Assembly (NCBI RefSeq): GCF_910592395.1
Contig: NC_088318.1
Location: forward strand, 8,248,349 to 8,312,348
Origin: Lineus longissimus
Taxonomy: Eukaryota > Nemertea > Pilidiophora > Heteronemertea > Lineidae
Length of the DNA stretch: 64,000 bases
Direction of reading: 5' to 3'
The notes under the pieces were generated by a model that worked only from the letters and a program-made list of their open reading frames with translations, made no database searches and had not been told where the DNA came from. How positions within the stretch are numbered: position 1 is the stretch's first letter; every line of letters starts with the position of its first letter. Position numbers and translations under genes: made by a program. Shown one piece after another: positions 21,877 to 32,039 of the stretch.

Positions 21877-22916
21877 AATGAAATGGCCAGGGCCATTGTG
21901 CTCACCTCATGTGGAGGAAAGATGGATAAAGAGCATGGTATTGTGTCATGTAGTGTTAGGTTTGATGTAGGTCCAAGCAATTACAATTTCCCCAAAATGG
22001 CCAATTTACAGTACATTCGTCCTCTGTGACCTTGAAAAGTAGGTCAAATCAAAGAAGACCCGGGTGACACATTGAATGGTTGTTAGAATTAGATGTACCT
22101 ATGATATAAAATTGGTGCCAATCGGGCAAGTCATTACTAGGAATAATGGCATTTTGAAGAATTTAGGATTTGGCCCCCTCCCTGGAGGCCAAACGGCAAA
22201 TCAGATCGCACCAAACTTCGGTACCTAAGATCACCTGACCAAGGGGTACATGTGTACTTAATTTGTGATCAATAGTCATTGCAGTTAAGAAACGTGCCAT
22301 AGTTACGGCCTGACAGCGAATTTACGCCATTTGACCTCTGTGACCTTGACAAGAAGGTCAAATTAAAAACCTGTGTGACATATACTGTATGGTGGTTAGA
22401 TGTACCCATGATATCAAATTGGTGGCAATCAGGCAAGAAGTTAAGGAATAATCACATTTTTAAGGTTTTTGGATTTTGCCCCCTGGTGGTCAAGTGGTGA
22501 ATCATATTGGACCAAACTTCGGTCCCTGAGATCACCTGACTAAGGGGTAAATGTGTACCAAATTTGGTATCAATAGTCATTGCAGTTTAGAAACGTGCCA
22601 TCGTTACATCCTAACGGCCAATTTACACCATTTGACCTCTGTGACCTTGAAAAGGAGGTCAAATCAAAAACCCGGAGGATATATGATGCACCTTTGCTAG
22701 AAGTACCTACCATATTTTTTTCAAAATTTCCCGACTACTATTAAGGGAGATATTGCATATTTTCACTTTTAACGTTTGGCCCCCTGGTGGCCAAACCATG
22801 AAACGAATCGGACCGAAACTTGGTCTCCAAGGTGTCATTACATAAGGGTACATGTGTACCAAGTTTCAACTCAATAGCTCTAACAGTTACGAAACGTGCC
22901 CTGCTAACGGACGACG

Positions 22917-22949
<33 letters not shown>

Positions 22950-23013
22950 CACGACGGACGACGGACGCCACGGTATGGGATAAGCTCACCTCTGCTAAGA
23001 GGTGAGCTAAAAA
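21877..23013 (+). mobile_element. Family-1 repeat-array element, copy C1
   Basis: Starts ATGAAATGGCCAGGGCC then GTGCTCACCTC. It has about three diverged core units of roughly 301 bp with the landmark cccctggtgg, then a (GAC)n tract at 22909-22972, then the hairpin AGCTCACCTC-tgctaa-GAGGTGAGCT followed by AAAAA. The 5' GCTCACCT equals the hairpin arm. An almost identical inverted copy, C2, interrupts the LINE at 50331-51446, which fixes the borders. Confidence 0.85.
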
Positions 23014-23755
23014 TAAGAGGCCATTTCAGGTATATGCCAAACGGTAGAACAAAGATTATCTAGGCCGTTGTGCAAACAGGCTTTGCGATACACCACGAGT
23101 TGGGGTGTAGGCCTAAATTCCTTTAACTGTGAACCAAGTGCATCCACTGGCACGCTACATGTATGTAATTCAAATATAAGAAAACAAACTTTGAAAAAAA
23201 GTTGGCGCAAAGCAACTAATGATATGGTCCCCTAATTCCAAACCTTAGATTCTATTGACTCATGAGAAAACCCCCAGTCTGCAGACGGTATGCAGCATGC
23301 ATTTTCTGCCCGCCGCTTTTGAATGCAAGATAGGCAATTATCGAACTTGGCCTTGATATTCACCTCATACATATGCACGCCGATTATAAAATGTCTACGT
23401 AAACTAGTTCAGAATATAGAGAGGTCAAAAAGTATTTCTGAGATTCACAACAAAATGGCTGCCTGTCGGCCATCTTGAATGCGAGATAAGCCATTATTGC
23501 ACTTGGCCTTAATGTTCACCGTATACACCTGCAGGCTGAATATGAAATGTCTAGGTGAACTCGTTCAGAATATAGAGAGGTCACAAGAGTGTGACATACG
23601 GACAGGTGGACGAAACGGTCGAACGAACTTTCCCCGAAAGTGCGCATACAATGAAATAATAAGATCGAAAACCTGATTACAATTCATACTAACAACCAAA
23701 TTGTTCAGCACCACCAAGCAGAGAATAATTTTAATCTTCAATCTACACATTTTAC

Positions 23756-23887
23756 CTTCATGGTTTCATAGCCATCATCTGCATCATAGTCTGTCTTCAC
23801 ACTGTATTCCTCTAACACTTGAATAGTTCCCAGAATACCAAGCAGGTCGTAATTTTCATCCATCTCATTAATGATGTGCGAGGGGAG
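23756..23887 (-). CDS. Internal exon of an unidentified host gene
   Basis: On the minus strand ttcttgacag precedes 23887 and gtaaaa follows 23756. The exon is 132 nt, phase 0 at both ends. It reads LPSHIINEMDENYDLLGILG, then TIQVLEEYSVKTDYD, ending GYETMK. I do not recognise the family. It could be spliced to the phase-0 exon at 4914-5015, with the BEL1 element in the intron, but joining is not proven. The flanking direct repeats are intronic. Confidence 0.5.
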
Positions 23888-23984
23888 CTGTCAAGAAAGC
23901 AAACAGTACAATACAACTTATTAATTAAAAGGCCAGGGGCGACTGAGATCACTGGATAGATATTTAGCAGACAATTCATACGGA

Positions 23985-24300
23985 TTAAGAAATGTACAAT
24001 AGCATATTGCGAAATGGAAATTTTATGCCATTAAATTTCTGTGACCTTGAAAGGTAGGTCAAATCAAAGACCTGTGTGACAAGTGAGGTAGCCTTGCTTG
24101 GAGTATCTACCATAAAAATATCATCGAAAACAAGGCACTTATAAAGTTTTTGTCCCCTGGTGGCTAAATCGAGAATCGGATCGGACCCACATTCAGTGTC
24201 AGAGGTTATCTGACATAGGGGGTCCTGTGTTGAAAGTTTCACGTTCGGTTTTTGAAACAGAATACAGACGAAAACAAGCAGAGCGTTGAATGTCCCCCGT
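23985..24300 (+). mobile_element. Family-1 core fragment
   Basis: About one core unit with the landmarks ttctgtgaccttgaaa, aggtcaaatc, ctaccataaaaatatcatcg, cccctggtgg and gtcagaggttatctgaca. Neither terminus is complete, so it is a truncated or internally deleted copy. Confidence 0.7.
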
Positions 24301-24455
24301 CGCAGTGGGAAATGTTTAGTTTAACTCCTTTTTGTCTCCTGTGATAAATAGATTTGGAGGGATAAGTATATTTACATGTAGGTCTTATTGAAATATTGGT
24401 AAAATATAGAATGTGAAAGACATTTTAAGAGGGTAATCATTGAAAGTTTCTTTCA

Positions 24456-24704
24456 GACCCGACTGAAGGTTATGGTACAATGTGGACCATTCTCCAAGCG
24501 TCGTCAATGGTGATCATCGTTGCCAAGTCTAACTCGATCTACTGTCTCTGCCACAGTTGGTTCCCCAGCCACAACAATCGGAACAATCCACGGCCAACAA
24601 TGGTCATAATGGGATGTACCAAAGGTGGGTTACGCATGCGCGCAATATCATTGCGCATTCTATTTGGGTTACGCATGCGCGCAATATCATTGCGCATTCT
24701 ATTT
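24456..24704 (+). other. Candidate exon followed by a 39-bp direct duplication
   Basis: tctttcag precedes an open stretch beginning PTEGYGTMWTILQAS, with a possible donor gtgggt near 24626. Another frame is also open for a while, so coding is doubtful. From about 24626 a 39-bp unit containing ggttacgcatgcgcgcaa is present twice in tandem. Confidence 0.25.
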
Positions 24705-25021
24705 TAGTGTTTTAGTGTTTTTATCCAAATTTGGAAGAATACGATCCATTCATAAAACTAAGGGAAATTCAAACGATGAGTGATTAATATAATAGGCTAG
24801 CTCCTGCTCAGGTGCAGGATATCATCTGCTGGCTAATAAATGGGAAAATCAAAAGATATTGACCGGTGGGGGTTGGAATTGATGCGGGTGGAGACCGGTA
24901 ACATATCATTAACATTTTGGGCCTTATTGCCAGTTTTTAATTTGACGGTGAAAGCAACAAGAAAAAGCTGAATCGACTTGTTAGGTTGAACTCACTTTTG
25001 TACAATAAGGTACAGGGCGAA

Positions 25022-25648
25022 AGGGAATTTTCATAACCCCTCAGCCAGCACACGCTGAAGGTGACATGGTTGAAAAAATGGCTTAGTGGACTACGCGCAT
25101 CATTCATGAGACAGCTTAAGTGGTGTGTGAGAAAAACGGACCTGTTATGCTAATGAGCAATGGCACCATAAGACCATCATAAAACTCAATGATGAAAATT
25201 CAGAAAACAAGGACGGTCAAATTAGGCTGTTTGACCCGTGACCTTGAAAAGTAGGTCAAATCAAAAACCCAGGTAGCATGTGAGGTAGTCTCATGAGCAG
25301 TGTCCACAGTAAAACATTCATGAATTCCTGAGATACAGCCATTAGTAGATTTTTACATGAAGCACCCCCCTTGGGCCTAGCGTAGTTCGAAAATTATCCA
25401 TACTGTCAAAAGGCACAATAAGACTTTCAAACCACACACAGATGAAATGCCTAGCATTTATGGTTATGGAGATAGGCTCCGGAAACAAGATCAACGGACC
25501 GAAGGACAGACGGACCGCCAGAGAAATGGCACTCGTCTAGACAATACCCCTCTAGCCTTTATGGACTGACCAAAGGACAGACACACGGACAGAGAGACGG
25601 CGCTCATCTCAACAATACCCCTCTAGCCTTTATGGATTGAGGGGTAAA
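25022..25648 (+). mobile_element. Family-4 Helentron-like element
   Basis: Near the 5' end is ATAACCCCTCAGCC. The 3' end is the hairpin TACCCCTC-tagcctttatggatt-GAGGGGTA followed by AAAA. A GGAC/AGAC-rich tract (ggacagacggaccgcc) precedes the hairpin. The middle carries gtgaccttgaaaagtaggtc, a stretch typical of the family-1 core. So the plan is that of families 1-3 with a different hairpin. The exact 5' border is uncertain. Confidence 0.6.
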
Positions 25649-25839
25649 AATAGGACAAATATTAGGTGAGTTCTAACACGTTTTGTGTTGTGTGTTTTTT
25701 CTTCCCCTTGTTGCCTGGTGGAGAATCAAACTCAGCTGACTTTTCGACGCAACACACCTTTGGCCTGCCCTCTATCAGCACACTGTATTTCACATCAAAA
25801 TATATAATTGTTGAGAAGTTACAAAGCCGAATGGAATTT

Positions 25840-26338
25840 ACCTGATTTTCAAGAAGGGCCCCCCTATGTCCTGCTGAATTAAAATATTTTCCTACGGGGA
25901 GGCCAATGTTTTTAGTGTGGATAGTTTGTCTATGTCCATTGAGGCATTTACGGAGAGGCTAACAAGTTTCACCAATGTACATAGTGTCCAGACATTTCCT
26001 GCATCTTATTATGTATACAAGATTGGCACTGCTGCAGTGGAAATGTCCGACAGGGGTGTGGATGTCCATAGAAATTGGAACCTTGAAATCACTGTTGTCA
26101 ACAAGAGCACATGTTTTGCATCTAGGTTTCCTGCATGGGAAAGTACCATCAGGTTTCGTTGATGGCATTTTGCTGCCAACAAGAGTTCTACACAAGTTAG
26201 GTGGTTGTCTGTAAGCAATGACTAGAGAGTCTGGAAAGATTTTCCCGGGAGCATCATCCTCATCCATTAAAAGTTGAAGATCTCTGGCGATATTTTTCAA
26301 GTTTGAGATCACAAGGTTGTAGGTGACTAACAGAGGAA
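25840..26338 (-). pseudogene. Penelope-like element fragment, linker and GIY-YIG nuclease
   Basis: On the minus strand, FPDSLVIAYRQPPNL and CRKPRCKTCALVDN precede LVYIIRCRKC and MYIGETC. The domain continues past an in-frame TAG with PLRKCLNGHRQTIH, LPVGKYFNSAGHRG and LLENQ. The order Cys-rich linker then YI-I-C...YIGET...GHR is the GIY-YIG endonuclease of Penelope-like retroelements. The RT part is absent: at 26339 a LINE fragment begins. The nuclease would nick the target DNA. Confidence 0.82.
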
Positions 26339-27144
26339 TATATATATATTTGTTTATTGTCACCTATGTAATAATTAACATAGCCGGCCACACAGGCCTA
26401 TGAGACTATTGTGGGGCCGGCCCGACGCCACGTGTATTCACGATCATCGGGCTCTGACCTCACTTACAATCAAAATGATACAAAGGTACAGACTACTTGT
26501 GCTGGCACCGGCTCTATTAAAGTGAACCGGTGCCATCACAAACCACAGAATACATGCAGTAGATAACGAAAATTCTAGTGATTCGCAGACCACCAGCACT
26601 TAAAAATTTCATTTCTAATGCGATATATCGTATCTACGTAATGGCAACACTTCTGGCAGTATTAGAGTCTGATAAAACGTGTTTCATTATGTCGCCTGGC
26701 AAAGCATTTTCAAAGTTCATATTTGTTTTGTCCTTGATTACTCGGAAAAGTCCAACGCGTTGGGTTTCATATGCAGGGCATCGACATAGAAAATGTTCTT
26801 CGTTTTCTACCGTTTTGGAGTCACATTTATGACAGATTCTATTCACTAGAGGGATACCTCTGTAGCGTCCTATCTCATTGTTTATCGGAAAAGATCCATT
26901 CCTCAGTCGGGCTAATATTGATCGTTGTGATCTATTCAATGGAGTTCTCACATAATCCTCAATGCCAAAAAAGGTTTTCAATGTTTTGTATGTTCTCAGT
27001 TTGGGCATTTCATTAATTTGTACGCACCATTGGCCTACGTGCGCCGATATCAGGTGATCGTTAACACTTGTTATCAAGATTCGTGATTCTGCCTTTGTAC
27101 GACCGTGTAGTGATTTAAACAAAGTGGCCATATCACACTTCACA
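26339..27144 (-). pseudogene. LINE 3' fragment: ORF2 C-terminus, 3' UTR and TA-rich tail
   Basis: The minus-strand frame 27142-26634 reads FKSLHGRTKAESRILI, SQRSILARLRNGSFPI, GRYRGIPLVNRICHKC and EEHFLCRCPAYE, the C-terminal Cys/His segment that follows RT in many animal non-LTR elements. The 3' UTR (26633-26360) holds stem-loops such as GGCACCGG...CCGGTGCC at 26503-26534, and ends with AATAAACAAATATATATA. The insertion interrupts the Penelope fragment on its left and is cut on its right by the family-3 5' end at 27145. Confidence 0.8.
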
Positions 27145-27180
27145 ACAAGAGGCCCAAGGGCCTGGCGCTCAGCTGGATGA
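27145..27180 (+). mobile_element. Family-3 element 5' end (second copy)
   Basis: ACAAGAGGCCCAAGGGCC followed by GGCGCTCAGCTGG matches the start of the element at 11878. It interrupts the LINE frame. No matching 3' hairpin was found downstream, so its right border is unknown and it may be truncated or extend to an unrecognised end before 28656. Confidence 0.7.
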
Positions 27181-28656
27181 CCTAATAACATAGGACTGAT
27201 GGTGCAAAGTAGTAAATATCGGCTTTATACTACTGTTTGAAGGTCAAGAGAACACGTTATACCACTAAAATTTTCAATGCAGAGCTGCCAGCTGGATGAA
27301 ATATGATTGAACTAATCAGCCATGGTATGTAAATATTACAGGAGGCAACGGAAGATATCCCTAGTTCAGTATGTTGTATCGGTAGCTTTACAGAAAAGAA
27401 GTGTCAGAGAGGATGAGACTTCTCCATGGACAACTGTGGTATGTCCAGGCTGGGTTGTACAGCACAAGGATACAAAATGCTGTCTGTAATTGAGAGGTAT
27501 CCTGATTTAACAGAGGTCAAAATAAATAGAAATTACCAGTTTGGGACTAACACCACTGTCTTTTTTTTTTAATAAGGTAGAGATTACAGGAGTCAACAAA
27601 ATTAATTTTATTGAGAAAAATTGACCTGTCCTACAGGTGATTGGAATTTACAATACAAAGGGTCATTTTTCATGACATTGTGCTCTACTGCGTATCCCTA
27701 GTGAGTCGATCGGGAACCAATCTATCCTTGGCGCAGACAGGTTCAAATTGGCTATATCTTGAATACATTGAATTGCGATGAAAATCTAATGCAATAAAGG
27801 AGCAATATCGAAGAGACAAATTAATCAAACCAATTGTCCACAGACATTACCCTGAAATGGCGTGATGTATCGTATGCGTGCATATAAAAGTATATCAATT
27901 GGTCTGATAGAGATGATGAGGCAATGTCAATATGCCTTGTTCCTTAGTCAGCAATATGCCCCTTTTTATAAGGAGAAGAAGGAGATCCCAGATATAGGCC
28001 TTCACATGTCGGCTGCCAAATGGCTCGAACCAAACTGCCCCTATCACTACTATTAATTTAAAATGCGTGCTCCTCCTACATGTAGCAATGTCTCGGCCAA
28101 AAAGGCACTTAGTCGACAGGCAAGCTAGAAGTTCAGCACCGTGAGCAGCTCCTTGGTAAGGCCATGTCAGGTTCCGCGCGCCTCTTCAGATACATCAAGT
28201 ATTGAAAGCTGTGGTGAGCACATAAAAAGACCATGGTCACCTTAATTTGAAAATCCCTTCATAATCAAGGACTACCTCTGACTAAAACAGCACCCATAAA
28301 CAATAGACCACCAATTTGACCCCAGCTCCTAACTGCGGGAAAACTCAAGTCCAGCAACCAAAAGTACCAAAAATACATTTTTTGTTTACATTTGAACTGC
28401 ACACATGTTATGCTAGAATATGATAAGATGCTAACCTGGTGTAAACCTCTGTGACCATTTCCAGTGTACTGAGCGCTCATAGCACGGCCAAATGCCGTAT
28501 TATGACAGCGCTTTCGATCTCTCAGATATATGTTCATCTCCCTCCCGTGTTTACAAATATCCTGCGCATGCATGCAGGACTTTAAATGGCGGTGGCGGCA
28601 CGACTTCTCACCGCGTATGCCAAGAACAATTGAGAACCGCTGGCCCCTTCAACCAA
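27181..28656. other. No recognised gene
   Basis: Possibly the body of the family-3 copy that starts at 27145. Short frames lack family signatures, and no terminal hairpin or tandem core was seen. Confidence 0.35.
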
Positions 28657-29357
28657 GGTCTCGTTAGGGAGTTTTTCCCAAATGAACGCGATGATGACGT
28701 GCCCCATTAACAGGACGTAACATCTATTTTAAAATGCGTTTCCAAAGTGAATGCATGAGGACAACCCATTTGTGTTGTATATCACTGGAAACGCCCGATT
28801 CCCCTGATTCTGCAGGATGTTAAATCGGGCATTTTATTTCTTTAAATAAATCATAAGCGTCGCATTTGCTCCTAGCTCTGTTCACCATCCCAAAGGGCAA
28901 TATTGCCAATTGGGCCGGACAATCACGAAAAAACCCAAATATTATACATTTTTTCCTGAATAATTCTTATAGTGACCATTCTCCCATGAAAGACAGTTGC
29001 TACGCTACACAAAAATAAAAAAAAATCGAGGGTCAACCATTGAACTTTTGAGATATGTTGAATTTTGCACAAATCAGCGAAAAACGCACCAACTGGCACT
29101 GGACGGCATTTCAACACGGGGCCGACGCACATCCCAAGTTCAGTGTACACATACGTCAGCAACAACAGTATAAATGCGTAGTTTCTTGTTAGCCGCCTAT
29201 TAAGTAGCGCTCTAGGTTTCAGAAACTCCAAAAAAACATGTCTTTGCCAAAACAATTGCTGAATCAACACTGACATACTGTAAGGACCGAGAAATCAATG
29301 ATTTTAGGAACTACGGGGGCTGCGCATGAATAAACAAAAAAACTCCCTAATGAGACC
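28657..29357. mobile_element. 700-bp TIR element, copy 1
   Basis: Starts GGTCTCGTTAGGGAGTTTTT and ends with the inverted form AAACTCCCTAATGAGACC. A second copy in opposite orientation is at 30267-30964. Each carries open frames (28923-29276 minus; 30324-30698 plus) that share a hydrophobic product, but indels shift the frame between copies. Confidence 0.85.
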
Positions 29358-29410
29358 TAAAGCTCAGGATCAAGCGCGGGAAATGTCCGTACTTTATAGA
29401 CCCATATACA

Positions 29411-29540
29411 TCGTGCAATAACGAGAAAAACATCGCGTAATAACGAGATAACATCTCGTTATAACGAGAAAAGATCGCGTAATAACGAGAAATGATCGCG
29501 TAATAACGAGAAAAGATCTCGTAATAACGAGATAATATTT
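29411..29540. repeat. Short tandem repeat of a TAATAACGAGA motif
   Basis: About six copies of an 18-20 bp unit (gcgtaataacgagaaaagat) with palindromic words such as atctcgttataacgagaa. It lies between copy 1 of the 700-bp element and the element starting at 29564. Confidence 0.85.
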
Positions 29541-29563
29541 TATTTTTTATGGCACTAAAGCCC

Positions 29564-31201
29564 GGGCATGGCGATTTAGCGGATCCTGCGGATTCTGCGG
29601 ATTCTGCGGAATCTGGTCTGCAGCGGATTGGTATCCGGTCGTTTCGCTCCCTGACGTTTTCGCCCCCAGCATTTCCGCCCCCAAACTTAGCCTAATACCA
29701 TTAGGCCCCACGGTGGCCGCTGCCGTGATGTAATGTAATCAAGCTAAAATCAAGAGAGTGTCTGAGAGTCACTCTACCCAAAAATTAGTCGTTTCGCCTC
29801 CTGGGACTTGGGTGTTTTAAGGATCGTTGCCAGGATCTCGGGCTTGTCACCTGTCATCGCATGATCTTGCTGGCTGTTTGGTCATCAAGAGTGGGATGAT
29901 TGACTCCGGTGGACGTTTTAGAAAAATCTTTTATTTATTATCATGAGAGTGGGAAATTCTCTGTTTAAACTGATTTGTCATCTGAGAGTCCTGGACATCA
30001 TCAGTCATCATGTGACTTGAATATCTTAATGATGGATCATCAAGGCAATCGTATGTTGCTCGTGCACGATTTTGCGATGTTGTAAAATAAAGAGAGACGT
30101 GTCAACCAGGCCAGTGTAGAAGTTTAAAATGTCCCCTGGAAAAAGTGTCCATCATCCCTATTGTATTCTGCACGATATTAACAAATTAACGAATGAGCGA
30201 AAATGACGTGTGACTCGGCCTATTATTTTATTACCAACTCGGCCTGGGTTATAGATCACGGTCAATGTTCTCATTAGGGAGTTTTTTTTTTATTCATGCG
30301 CGCCCCCGTAGTTCCTAAAATCATTGATTTCTCGGTCCTTACAGTATGTCAGTGTTGATTCAGCAGTTGTTTTGACAGGATATGTTTTTTTGGAGTTTCT
30401 GAAACCTAGAGCGCTACTCAACAGGCGGCTAACAAGAAACTACGCATTTATACTGTTGTTGCCGACGTATGTGTACACTGAACTTGGGATGTGCGTCGGC
30501 CCCGTCTTGAAATGCCGTCCAGTGCCAGTTGGTGCGTTTTTCGCTGATTTATGCAAAATTCAACATATCTCAAAAGTTCAATGCTTGACCCTCGATCTTT
30601 TTGGATTTTTGTGTAGCGTAAGCAACTGTCTTTCATGGGAGAATGGTCACTGTAAGAATTATTCAGGAAAAATGTATAATATTTGGGGGTTTTCGTGATT
30701 GTCCGGCCCAATTGGCAATATTGCCATTTGGGATGGTGAACAGAGCTAGGAGCAAATGTGACGCTTATGATTTATTTAAAGAAATAAAATACCCGATTTA
30801 ACATCCTGCAGAATCAGGGGAATCGGGCCTTTCCAGTGATATGCGACACAAATGGGTTGTCCTCATGCATTCACTTTGGAAACGCATTTTAAAATAGATG
30901 TTACGTCCTGTTAATGGGGCACGTCATCATTGCGTACATTTGGGAAAAACTCCCTAACGAGACCAATGTGGAAATCGTCCGATAATAGAATGCAGACATT
31001 TTTTTCATGCATGTTGGGGTTTTTCCGAAATGCTTGATAATCTTAGCGGTTTAGACAATTTAACAGTTATGGAATATTACAAATATTTATTATAAGGATA
31101 ATTTATCATAATATCGATATTCTCGAGCTGTTTTTATGCTGATTCCGCCCAGATTCCGCAGGTTCCGCAGAATCCGCAGGATCCGCTAAATCGCCATGCC
31201 C
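29564..31201. mobile_element. TIR element with perfect 9-bp target duplication
   Basis: The ends GGGCATGGCGATTTAGCGGA and the matching inverted right end extend over about 50 bp (gcggattctgcggaatctgg on the left). CTAAAGCCC flanks both sides (29555-29563, 31202-31210). The right copy of the duplication overlaps the first bases of the Harb2 element, so this element jumped into the tip of Harb2. Copy 2 of the 700-bp element is nested inside. It has no coding capacity; a 9-bp duplication points to the Mutator superfamily. Confidence 0.85.
30267..30964. mobile_element. 700-bp TIR element, copy 2 (inverted relative to copy 1)
   Basis: Reverse complement of 28657-29357 over its full length with scattered differences. 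It starts GTTCTCATTAGGGAG and ends CTCCCTAACGAGACC. The two copies form an inverted repeat with a 909-bp spacer. Confidence 0.85.
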
Positions 31202-31205
31202 CTAA

Positions 31206-31970
31206 AGCCCTGTGCACACTGTCAACATTTTCGGTAACATGTTGAGCAACATGTTGACCAGGTAGCTTGTTGACAGAATTGTTGACAGTGTACACAGAGT
31301 GAAAAGAGTTCGGTAACATGTTACCCAAATGTTACTGAGATGTTGACGAAAGAATGCAGATGCATATATGTTGACGAGATGTTGACGAGATGTTGACGAG
31401 CTTTAACCAATCAGGAATAGATTCTATTAAAGCACATGACCTACCTGTGGTCATGTGATTTGGACCAAATGGCAGTCACCATGGAATGGAACAAAGGGAA
31501 GGAGGACATGCTCATTGAAATATGGGAAAGTTGCACCTTTTTGTGGGATGTAACATCGAAGCAGTACAAAGATAAGAATAGAAAGAAGTCTGCCCTGGAA
31601 GATATTGCGATAGGCCCCATGCTGCTCCCTCAAGATGATCCAGGGCCTTGTCCACACTCGTTTTACTTCATCATTTCGTCTTCACTTCCGCCTGTCAACC
31701 ACCAGCATCAAAATTGCAGCAGAAGCCCTGACAAGGCATCTTCTCCTCTTGGAATTTTCCATTCTTATGATTTTCCCTCCAAAAACTACCCTCCAAATCA
31801 ACATTCCCGCTTATTTTTCGGCAACATCTCGGTAACATGTTGGCCAAATGTTCCCCATTCGTTACCAAGTGTACACAGGGCCAAAATTTATGTTGCCCAG
31901 GTGAGTTACCGTACCTGGTCAACATGTTGCTCAACATCTTACCGAAAATGTTGACAGTGTACACAGGGCT
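31206..31970. mobile_element. PIF/Harbinger derivative (Harb2)
   Basis: Terminal inverted repeats AGCCCTGTG...ACACTGTCAACATTTTCGG run for about 55 bp. Subterminal regions repeat AACATGTTG many times, and a second inner GTGTACACAG appears near each end. On the plus strand a MADF domain starts MAVTMEWNKGKEDMLIEIWE, then TFLWDVTSKQYKDKNRKKS and ALEDIA (31469-31610). On the minus strand VWTRPWIILREQHGAYRN (31657-31600) matches the N-terminus of the Harbinger nuclease. Both genes are truncated. It has the same plan as Harb1 with different TIR sequence. Confidence 0.8.
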
Positions 31971-32039
31971 TTATCTGTTGCCGTACGGAAGCGTATTAGT
32001 GCCAAGTGAAAAAAAAATGTTTCTGGCATTAATGAAAAA

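Larger units (their letters stand above)
19435..23315. mobile_element. TIR element with 11-bp flanking duplication, hosting B1 and C1
   Basis: Inverted repeats of about 120 bp start GGCGGGCAGAAAATGCATGC and include gcataccgtctgcagactgg and ggaattaggggaccatat. CTTTTGAATGC flanks the element on both sides (19424-19434 and 23316-23326). Removing B1 and C1 leaves only about 0.5 kb, so it is a MITE or foldback element. The long duplication suggests a Mutator-like origin (8-11 bp is usual there), which is inference. Confidence 0.75.

Noticed and set aside
28923-30698. Similar hydrophobic frames in both copies of the 700-bp element
   Set aside because: Indels shift the frame at the start and near the end between copies, so the protein is not preserved.
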